From: JANYJJ01 sp043749975
GTDB taxonomy: Bacteria; Pseudomonadota; Gammaproteobacteria; Burkholderiales; Burkholderiaceae_C
Assembly (NCBI GenBank): GCA_043749975.1
Contig: JAYVCL010000305.1
Location: 1-7,803 of the forward strand
DNA: 7,803 nt
Direction of reading: 5' to 3'
This document shows positions 1-7,803 of the stretch, in pieces; positions within the stretch are counted from its first letter, which is position 1; each line of letters begins with the position of its first letter. The position numbers and the translations under genes were made by a program. The notes under the pieces were generated by a model. It ran no database searches, was not told the origin of the DNA, and saw only the letters and a program-made list of their open reading frames with translations.

Positions 1-1961
<1,961 letters not shown>

Positions 1962-1965
<4 letters not shown>

Positions 1966-3236
1966 GGCTTGCTCGCTCGCCGTGCGCCGTCCTTCGGCTT
2001 CGCATCGCGCTTCGGCTCGGTGGCTGCGCTCAACACCACCTGCTCGCCTTCGGCCAGGCCCGACACCACCTGCGCCGAAAGCCGGGTCATGACCCCGACG
2101 ACGATGTTTCGCTGCTCGACTCTGCCGTCCTTCAGCACGCTGACCCGATACGACGTCGTGTTCGGTGCCTGGGCTGCCTCCATTGCTGATTCAGCCACGT
2201 CAGCCGCGGCGGCCGAATCCAGCGGCGGCGTCGCTGCCTCCGAGCCTTCCGCGGGCGGCGCACCCGGGCGCGTCTTGGCCGGGCGGCGGGCGCTCAACGC
2301 CGCCACCGGAACCAGCAGCGCATCCCTGGCCTGCGCCAACACGAAGGACACCTGCGCGCTCATTTGCGTCATCAGTTGGCGGTCGGTGTTGGCCACGTCG
2401 AACAAGACGTTGTAGAGCACCACGTTGTTGACGCTTTCCGGCGTCGGCAGGATTTGCCGCAGCCGCGCCGTCCAGCGGCGCTCGGGCCGGCCCAGCGTGT
2501 TGAAGTAGACCTCGGTGCGGGGTTGCAGCCGCACCACGTCGGCCTCGGACACCTGGGTCACCACCGTCATGGTGTCGAGCCTGGCCAGGCGCATCAGGAC
2601 GGGGGCCTGCTGGCTCGCATTCAAGGTCTGGCCCTGGCGCGCGTTGAGTGCCACCACCGTGCCGGCCATCGGCGCATGCACTTTCGCGTAGCCGAGGTCG
2701 GTTTGGGCGATGCGCAGCGCTGCGCCCGTCTGCAGCCGCTGCGCCTTCAGCGACGCCACTTGCGCGGCCGCGACCCGGCTGGCGGCCTGGCTGGTTTCAA
2801 GCACGTCGCGGCTGACCGCGTCTTGCGCAAACATCGTCGCGTTGCGTTGCTGCTGGCGCGTGGCCAAGGCGAGCTGCGCCTGCTTCTCGTCGATCTGTGC
2901 CGACAGACTCTCCAGCGTGGCTTGGCCGGCCTCGACCTTGGCGGCCAGCACGGCGGTGTCGATCTCGGCCACGACCGCGCCCTTTTCGACGCTGTCGCCG
3001 ATGTTCACCAGCAGCCGCTTGAGCTGCCCCGAGACCTGCGTGCCCACATCGACGAACTCCTGCGGCTGGATCGAGCCCAGCGCCGAGACGGCGTCTTCGA
3101 TGTCGCCGCGCAGCACCGGGGCGGTGGCCAGGTCTTGCAGCGGGTTGTTCTGTCCGGCGCGCGTCCAAGCCAACGCGGCCACGCCGATGGCCGCAACGGC
3201 CAGGGTCCATTTCCACCATGATTGGCGAAGCTTCAT
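1962..3236 (-). CDS. macA: MacA-type periplasmic adaptor (HlyD/membrane fusion protein family)
   Basis: The 424-residue protein is the adaptor that links a MacB ABC transporter to a TolC-type outer-membrane channel and stimulates its ATPase. An uncleaved N-terminal membrane anchor lies at about 9-25. The two lipoyl halves are near 60-95 and 182-215 (VHAPMAGTVV at 186-195). Between them runs a helical hairpin (about 98-180) rich in Gln, Ala and Leu. The hairpin tip reads RNATMFAQDAVS (131-142), fitting the R-x3-L-x6-S channel-contact pattern with Met135 instead of Leu. Beta-barrel and membrane-proximal domains follow (about 220-315 and 360-405). The protein is about 50 residues longer than E. 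coli MacA (371). Most of the excess is an Ala/Pro/Glu-rich stretch at about 317-360, plus a basic tail (408-424). The start is ATG within ATGA, with GAGGA 6 bases upstream. The neighbouring macB gene supports the call. HlyD-family adaptors of other ABC pumps are the alternative. Confidence 0.93.
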
Positions 3237-4003
3237 GTCATGTCCTCGGTTTGTGCCGCGCGCTCGTCCAGCAGCTCGCGCATCGGCCGCCAGCGTGCGT
3301 TCGGGTGACGCGACCAGGCGCCTAGCCAGGCCTGCAGCCACTGCAATTCGGTGTCGCTCATTTGTGCGTGGTGCAGCATCAAGCCGACCGTGGCCGCCGA
3401 CTGAACATGGCGCGCCAGCTCGAACGCAATCGCGTCGCCTGTGCCGTCGCCGCGTTCGGCCGCCAGCCGCCATTGCTTGCACCAGTCCACATCCACGCGC
3501 AACTCGGGCAGGGCTTGCTGTGGACACGCCGAGCGGTCGCGCGACAGCCCGGCATAGCCCAGCTCGGCCAGCAGGCTCGGTGTCGCGACCGAGCAGCGGT
3601 TCCAGGGCGGCGTGAAGAAAGCGTCGAGCCGCGCGCCGAACAGCGTGCGCAGATGCTCGCGGCCTGCGATCAGGTCGCGGCGTTGCGCGTGCAGATCGCG
3701 GGTCGGGCCGAATTCGCACTTGCGCCCGGCGGTCTCGAAGTTGCTGTGTGCATGGCCGTGCTGGTGCAGGCCGATCCTCCCGCCCGCGGCATCGAAGCAG
3801 ACGCTCAGGTCGGCTGCCAGGGCGCTGCCGGTGGCCTGCGGGATCAACGCCAGGTCGATCGGCACGCGCGCGCGCTCGGTGCAACGCAGCAGCGCGAACA
3901 GGCGCTCGTCGTCCCAGCCCGCGTCGTCGTCGCGGATGAAAAAATCGACCGCCGACGCGCTGGTGTCCAGCGCGTCGATCACTGCCTTCAGGCCGGCCTT
4001 CAT
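3233..4003 (-). CDS. NodB/CE4-like polysaccharide deacetylase, cytosolic form
   Basis: This 256-residue protein carries the skeleton of the NodB homology (carbohydrate esterase 4) fold, whose members remove N- or O-acetyl groups from sugars using a metal ion. Motif 1 is FFIRDDDAGW (21-30), where D26 or D27 would correspond to the Asp pair of the classical TFDD. Motif 2 is the His-rich HQHGHAH (80-86); H82 and H86 have the HxxxH spacing of the metal ligands. FFTPPWN (129-135) takes the place of motif 3 (RxPY), and LMLHHAQ (208-214) supplies the late His motif. No signal peptide or membrane helix is visible, whereas many CE4 enzymes are exported. The ATG start overlaps the glycosyltransferase stop as ATGA. 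The frame stays open for 137 codons upstream, but that part lies inside the glycosyltransferase gene and is not coding. The ribosome site is weak, so translation is probably coupled. The stop overlaps macA as ATGA. Substrate is unknown; the likely one is the product of the adjacent glycosyltransferase. Confidence 0.82.
   Translation of the reverse strand: MKAGLKAVIDALDTSASAVDFFIRDDDAGWDDERLFALLRCTERARVPIDLALIPQATGSALAADLSVCFDAAGGRIGLHQHGHAHSNFETAGRKCEFGPTRDLHAQRRDLIAGREHLRTLFGARLDAFFTPPWNRCSVATPSLLAELGYAGLSRDRSACPQQALPELRVDVDWCKQWRLAAERGDGTGDAIAFELARHVQSAATVGLMLHHAQMSDTELQWLQAWLGAWSRHPNARWRPMRELLDERAAQTEDMT
3243..3247 (-). promoter_or_regulatory. Ribosome binding site of macA
   Basis: GAGGA on the minus strand ends 6 bases before the ATG at 3236, inside the deacetylase gene. 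A second ATG at 3241 lies between, but it belongs to the deacetylase frame (its residue 255). The 3236 start leads directly into a Lys/Arg-flanked membrane anchor, as expected for MacA. Confidence 0.7.
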
Positions 4004-5199
4004 GCTGCCCGCCGAATCTGGGTTGAAGTCTGCGCAGCAAGGTGCATCTGTTCGAGCAGCCGCGCGTTGTGCTGGGCACCGTCGAGGTCGAGCGCGGCGG
4101 CGCGCGGTTGGAACGCCAGCAGGGCTTCGATGCTCGCGGCCAGCTTCGGGGCCGTCATGTCGGCCGCGTTCAGGCACTGCATCGCACCCAGGGCGGTCAT
4201 GCGCGTGGCCCGTTCGGACTGCTCGTTTTCGCCCGGGGCCTCGTAGGGCACGACCAGGGCCGGCACCGCGGCAACCACGATGTCGAGCGCGGTGTTGTAG
4301 CCGCACTGGCTCAGCGAGGCGCGCGCGCTGCGCATCTCGGCCACCATGTCGGGCACCTGGCGCAACAGCTCGACGCCGGCGACGCCGTGTGCGGCTTGCT
4401 GCAACGTCGCCCATTGCGCCTCGGGCAAGAACGGGCCGGCGATGAAGCGCATCGGCAGCAAGGGTCGACCCAAGGTTCGACGCAAGAGAGCACGCGCCTG
4501 AAGCGCGGTGCGAAACAAGGCGTCGCCGACGATGCCGCCACCCGCCGACACTAGCAGGTGCTCGCCACGCGGCGCCTTCGCCAGCGGTTCGCGTTGCGGC
4601 ACGACATAGCCGGTGTAGTGCACCGGCACCCGCATCGGATGGCGCGGGTGGAAGCTGTCTTCGAGCCGCGCGAACGACGGGTCGGCATGCACCAGCACGG
4701 CGTCGAAATAACGGTCGGCCAGCCAGCGCGCGCGGTCGTCGTGGTGCTGCTGGTCAGGCCGCGAATCGACCAGGATGTCGCGCAGGCTGCAGGCGATCAG
4801 CGTCGGTGCGCCGGCCTGATTTTTCGCGGCGCGGATCAGCGGCAGGATCTCGCCGGCGAACTTCTTGCGTCCGAACGGAAACAACTCCACCAGCAGCACC
4901 GCCGGGCGATGTTGTCGCACCGCCGCGTCGATCAGCGCACGCCGGCGAGACTGGGCCTGCGCCACGTCGTGCGCCGCGTCGCGGCTGATCACGGTGTGGC
5001 CGTCGTCCATGCCCAGCGGCGGCAGGTCGATCAACTCGATCGCGGCGGGCACCGGCAGGCCCGCCGGCAAGCGCCCGCCGTTCAGGAACACGACGTGAAA
5101 GCGCTGGGCCAGCGCGGTGGCCAACGCGAACGAGCGTGTCAGGTGGCCGATGCCCAGCGAATGCTGGCAATAGAACAGCAAGCGCGGCAGCTCACGCAT
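4000..5199 (-). CDS. MurG-like GT-B glycosyltransferase (resembles predicted glycosyltransferase group COG4671)
   Basis: The 399-residue product looks like a two-domain GT-B enzyme related to MurG and family GT28, which transfers a sugar from a nucleotide donor to an acceptor. The N-terminal domain opens with a beta strand and the loop SLGIGHLTRS (14-23). It carries the GxGHxxR pattern (G16, G18, H19, R22) typical of acceptor-side loops in this group. The linker into the second domain is followed by LLVSAGGG (215-222). The donor-binding region spans about 294-330, with SQCGYNTALD (297-306), a proline-rich strand (VPALVVPYE) and GENEQSERA (323-331), matching the MurG-like SxxGxxT...E(N/Q)xQ arrangement. 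No signal peptide or membrane span is seen, so it should act in the cytosol or on the inner face of the membrane. The start is fixed by GGAG 7 bases upstream and by the N-terminal strand beginning at once. Sugar donor and acceptor are unknown. Assignment to COG4671 is from memory of the motif pattern. Confidence 0.88.
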   Translation of the reverse strand: MRELPRLLFYCQHSLGIGHLTRSFALATALAQRFHVVFLNGGRLPAGLPVPAAIELIDLPPLGMDDGHTVISRDAAHDVAQAQSRRRALIDAAVRQHRPAVLLVELFPFGRKKFAGEILPLIRAAKNQAGAPTLIACSLRDILVDSRPDQQHHDDRARWLADRYFDAVLVHADPSFARLEDSFHPRHPMRVPVHYTGYVVPQREPLAKAPRGEHLLVSAGGGIVGDALFRTALQARALLRRTLGRPLLPMRFIAGPFLPEAQWATLQQAAHGVAGVELLRQVPDMVAEMRSARASLSQCGYNTALDIVVAAVPALVVPYEAPGENEQSERATRMTALGAMQCLNAADMTAPKLAASIEALLAFQPRAAALDLDGAQHNARLLEQMHLAAQTSTQIRRAA

Positions 5200-6979
5200 G
5201 GCGACGCTCCACCAGCGCGAGGTAGGTGCCGCGCGCCTGCATCAAGTGGGCATGCGACCCCGACTCGACCAGACGGCCGTTCGCGAGCACCAGCAGGCGA
5301 TCGTAGCGGGCCATGTCGGTGTATTCGTGCGAGATGACGATCAGCGTGCGGTCGCGGTGAACCCGCGCCACCGCCTCGTGAATCAGCCGCGCCGACACCG
5401 CGTCGATGGCCGATGTCGGCTCGTCCATCACCAGGATCGCTGGCTGCTTGACCAGCGCGCGCGCCAGGCACAGGCGCTGGCGCTGGCCGCCCGACAGGCT
5501 GCCGCCGCGCTCGCCGATCTCGGTGTCGTAGCCCTGGGCCAGATCGACGATGAACTCATGCGCGCGCGCGTCTTGCGCGGCCTGTTGAATCACTTCGAAC
5601 GAGGCCTGCGGGAAACCGTAGGCGATGTTCTCGCGCACCGACACCGCGAACAGCATGTTGTCTTGCGGCACGATGCCGATCGCGCGGCGCAGGCTCTCGC
5701 GCTTGAGTCGCCGGATGTCGATGCCGTCGATCAGGATGCGCCCGCTGTCGGGCTCGTACAGCCGCAACAGCAAGGACAACAGGGTCGACTTGCCGGCACC
5801 CGAGGGCCCGACCACCGCCACCCGTTCGCCGGCAGCGATGCGCAACGACACATGGTCGAGCACCGGACGGCCTGCCGCGTAGCCGAAGCAGACGTCCTCG
5901 AACACGATCTCGCCGGCCGGGCGGCCCAGCTCGATGGCGTCCGGCGCGTCCTCGATGTCGGGTTCGGTCGCGAGGATTTCATTCACGCGCTGTGCGCTGA
6001 CCCCCGCGCGCGAAAACTTGGCCGACAGCTTGCCCAGGTCGCGCACCGGCTTGTACAAGCTCGTCACGTAGGCCAGGAAGATCAGCAGCTCGCCCGGCGT
6101 GAGCCGGCCCGCCAACACCTGCTGCGCCCCGAGCAGCACGGCGCCCGCGGTGCCGAAGGCGCTGACCACGGCGATCGCCTTGGTGATCGCGCCGGTGGCG
6201 CGCGCACTGCGGATTCCGCTGCTGTAGTTGGCCTCGATCTCGCTTTGAAAGCGGCCCTCTTCATGTTGCTGACGCCCGAAGGCCTGCACCAGGGCGATGG
6301 TCGACAAGACCTCGTTCAGGCGCGAGCTCATGCGGCCCTCGAACAGCCGCTGGTCGCGCACCGACGACTTGACGCGCTTGTTCAGCACCGCGATCACCAG
6401 CATCAGCGGCAGCAAGGTGGCCGCCACCACGGCGGCGAGCTGCCAGTCGAGCCAGAACATCACCGCCAGCATGGCCGTCACGGTCAGCAGGTTGGCGGCG
6501 AAGGTCAGCGCCCAGTCGGCAAACACATCGCGCAACTGGTTGGTGTCGGCCGCGACCTTGGTCAGCAGCTCGCCGGTGCGGCTGCGGTGGTGGAACGCCA
6601 GCGACAGGCGCTGCAAGTGCGAGAACAGCAGGCTGCGCAGCCGGTAGGTGATGCTGTAGCCGATCTTGGCGGTGGTGAAGAGCTGCAGGTACGAGAACGC
6701 ACCGGCCAGCAGCGCGATGGCCGCGATGGCGCTGGCCATCGCCACCAGGGCAGGCCAGGTGCCCAGGGCCAGCAGCCGGTGCAACGGCAGCCACGCGGCG
6801 GGTGCCGGGTGGCCCAGCAGCACGTGGTCGAAGATGATCTTCAGCGGCCAGGGTGCGATCAGGTCCATCGCGATGACACCGACCATGCACACGCTGGCCA
6901 CCAGCAGGCCGGCGCGCTGGCTGCGCAGGCTGTCGAGGATGACGGCGCGCAGCGGTGAGGCGGGGGTGTGAGCGGTCAT
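5192..6979 (-). CDS. MsbA-type ABC exporter, fused membrane and ATPase domains
   Basis: This 595-residue protein has the usual length and order of a homodimeric type IV ABC exporter half-transporter. An exporter membrane domain fills about residues 20-315, with hydrophobic segments near 22-45, 75-98, 158-200 (two helices) and 262-310 (two helices). The ATPase domain follows from about 355. Its motifs are complete: Walker A GPSGAGKST (391-399), Q-loop Q439, signature LSGGQ (495-499), Walker B ILVMDE (515-520) with catalytic E520, and H-loop H551. The D-loop reads SAID rather than the common SALD. Relatives move lipids, glycolipids, peptides or drugs from the inner leaflet outward. Between a kinase-like gene and a glycosyltransferase gene, a glycolipid or glycosylated product is the likeliest cargo, but this is inference. 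The ATG start overlaps the upstream stop (ATGA) and has a GGAG ribosome site 8 bases ahead. The stop overlaps the next gene by 8 bases. Confidence 0.95.
   Translation of the reverse strand: MTAHTPASPLRAVILDSLRSQRAGLLVASVCMVGVIAMDLIAPWPLKIIFDHVLLGHPAPAAWLPLHRLLALGTWPALVAMASAIAAIALLAGAFSYLQLFTTAKIGYSITYRLRSLLFSHLQRLSLAFHHRSRTGELLTKVAADTNQLRDVFADWALTFAANLLTVTAMLAVMFWLDWQLAAVVAATLLPLMLVIAVLNKRVKSSVRDQRLFEGRMSSRLNEVLSTIALVQAFGRQQHEEGRFQSEIEANYSSGIRSARATGAITKAIAVVSAFGTAGAVLLGAQQVLAGRLTPGELLIFLAYVTSLYKPVRDLGKLSAKFSRAGVSAQRVNEILATEPDIEDAPDAIELGRPAGEIVFEDVCFGYAAGRPVLDHVSLRIAAGERVAVVGPSGAGKSTLLSLLLRLYEPDSGRILIDGIDIRRLKRESLRRAIGIVPQDNMLFAVSVRENIAYGFPQASFEVIQQAAQDARAHEFIVDLAQGYDTEIGERGGSLSGGQRQRLCLARALVKQPAILVMDEPTSAIDAVSARLIHEAVARVHRDRTLIVISHEYTDMARYDRLLVLANGRLVESGSHAHLMQARGTYLALVERRHA
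5207..5210 (-). promoter_or_regulatory. Ribosome binding site of the glycosyltransferase gene
   Basis: GGAG on the minus strand ends 7 bases before the ATG at 5199. It sits inside the last codons of the exporter gene and decides the start that gives an 8-base overlap. Confidence 0.65.
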
Positions 6980-7803
6980 GCGGTCGACTCCGGATCAAGC
7001 GCTGCGGCGCGGGCTTCGGCGCCGGCCAGGCGATGGCCGAGCTCGATGGCCCAGCCGGGTTTCTGAAACACGAAGGCGCGGCTGGCTTGCACCAGGCTTT
7101 GCACCGCCAGGTGCCAGCGCAGGCTGCGCGCATCGAAGCGGCGCGGCGCGCACGCGGCGTATTCGTCGACCAGCGCGCAAACCAGTTCGGCCGCCACGCC
7201 GGCCTGCTCGAGTTTGAGCATGAAGGTGGCCAGGTCTTCCATCGGGTCGCCGAGCGTGAACTCGTCGAAATCGAACAGCACGATGCGGCCTTCGTGGACC
7301 CAGATCTGCTCGGGGTGGAAGTCGCCGTGGATCAGGCTCAACGGGCGCGTGGCCAGATGTTCAGCCTGCGCTGCGATCAGAATGACGACACCGGCGGCGC
7401 GCGCCGCCAGTGCCGGGTTGGCACGGCTGATCTTGGTTTGCCGCCGCCGCGCCTCGGCCAGCCAATGCGCCGCCGAGCGTGTCGTGGCCTTGGCCGAAGG
7501 TGCCAGCGGTGCGGCATGCAACAGCGCCAGCGCGCGCGCCGCGCGGCGCAGCAGCGCTGCGGCGTCGGGCGCCGCCAGCGCCTGCAGCAGCGGCGTGCCT
7601 GCAGCCGCCGCCTGCCACAGCGTCTGCGTGTCGGCGCTGTGGCCCAAGGGCTGCGCCACCCGTGGTGCATTCGGATCGGTCAGCGAGCGCTGCCAGAAAT
7701 AGTCGAAGCGATGCTCAAGCTCCCGGGCCTGGCGGCCCCGAAAAGTTTTGCCATACAGCACCTGCGCCGCGCCGCCGTCGGCGCGCGTCAGCGTGTAGCG
7801 CAA
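6976..7803 (-). CDS. Phosphotransferase of the APH/choline kinase-like fold, N-terminus cut by window edge
   Basis: The 275 visible codons match the aminoglycoside phosphotransferase (APH) superfamily, whose members move a phosphate from ATP to a small molecule, often a sugar or aminoalcohol. The catalytic loop is HGDFHPEQIWV, with H159, G160 and the presumed catalytic D161 (numbered from the window edge). The metal-binding segment is VLFDFDE (D178 and D180), followed by GDPMEDLA near 186-192, which is the usual APH ending of that motif. K19 in LYGKTF may be the ATP-contacting lysine of the N-lobe. The frame is open to the window edge and the first visible codon is TTG. Because the sequence starts inside what looks like the N-lobe, the true start is probably upstream and the protein is 5'-truncated here. 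The position usually occupied by a metal-binding Asn, five residues after D161, is Gln166. Its stop overlaps the next start as ATGA. The substrate is unknown; a sugar or lipid precursor is a guess from the neighbours. The fold is secure, the function is not. Confidence 0.85.
   Translation of the reverse strand: MRYTLTRADGGAAQVLYGKTFRGRQARELEHRFDYFWQRSLTDPNAPRVAQPLGHSADTQTLWQAAAAGTPLLQALAAPDAAALLRRAARALALLHAAPLAPSAKATTRSAAHWLAEARRRQTKISRANPALAARAAGVVILIAAQAEHLATRPLSLIHGDFHPEQIWVHEGRIVLFDFDEFTLGDPMEDLATFMLKLEQAGVAAELVCALVDEYAACAPRRFDARSLRWHLAVQSLVQASRAFVFQKPGWAIELGHRLAGAEARAAALDPESTA
6988..6993 (-). promoter_or_regulatory. Ribosome binding site of the MsbA-type exporter gene
   Basis: On the minus strand the sequence reads CCGGAG, with GGAG ending 8 bases before the ATG at 6979. 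It lies inside the 3' end of the phosphotransferase gene and supports the ATG within the ATGA overlap as the true start. Confidence 0.65.

Noticed and set aside
3233..4414. Deacetylase frame extended upstream to an earlier ATG at 4414
   Set aside because: The extra 137 codons lie inside the well-supported glycosyltransferase gene and have Arg/Ala-rich shadow composition; the ATG at 4003 in the ATGA overlap fits the family start.
4462..4471. Perfect 10-base palindrome GGGTCGACCC
   Set aside because: It is short, inside the glycosyltransferase gene, has no loop or T-run, and such sites are common by chance in G+C-rich DNA.
5731..5982. Possible small open frames inside the exporter ATPase region on both strands
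   Set aside because: They overlap the Walker A region of the exporter in other frames, lack ribosome sites and show shadow composition.
5198..6958. A 586-codon open frame on the plus strand opposite the MsbA-type exporter
   Set aside because: Same kind of antisense shadow with a Gln/His/Arg-rich composition and no recognisable motif; the opposite strand carries a complete ABC exporter.

Overview
The window is a compact, G+C-rich piece of bacterial chromosome in which every supported gene lies on the minus strand. Codon third positions are strongly G/C. The protein families and base composition suit a betaproteobacterium, probably Burkholderiales. That placement is an inference from style, since no taxonomic marker gene is present.

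Read in the direction of transcription (high to low coordinates), there are six genes. They are a phosphotransferase of the APH/choline kinase fold (5' end outside the window), a single-chain ABC exporter of the MsbA type (membrane domain plus ATPase), a MurG-like GT-B glycosyltransferase, a small NodB/CE4-like deacetylase without a signal peptide, a MacA-type periplasmic adaptor, and a MacB-type ABC transporter (last few codons outside the window). Each stop codon overlaps the next start, four times as ATGA and once by 8 bases. There is therefore no intergenic DNA, internal promoter or terminator, and the whole window is the inside of one operon with coupled translation.

The gene set suggests that a glycosylated or phosphorylated molecule is built in the cytoplasm by the kinase-like protein, the glycosyltransferase and the deacetylase. 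The MsbA-like exporter could then move it across the inner membrane, and MacAB could pass it from the periplasm to an outer-membrane TolC-type channel. No such channel is encoded here. The chemical product cannot be read from the sequence. The combination of a cytosolic sugar-modifying set with two different ABC export machines in one coupled operon is the most interesting feature of the window. No RNA genes, mobile elements, CRISPR arrays or substantial repeats were seen, and no gene-free stretch exceeds a few bases.
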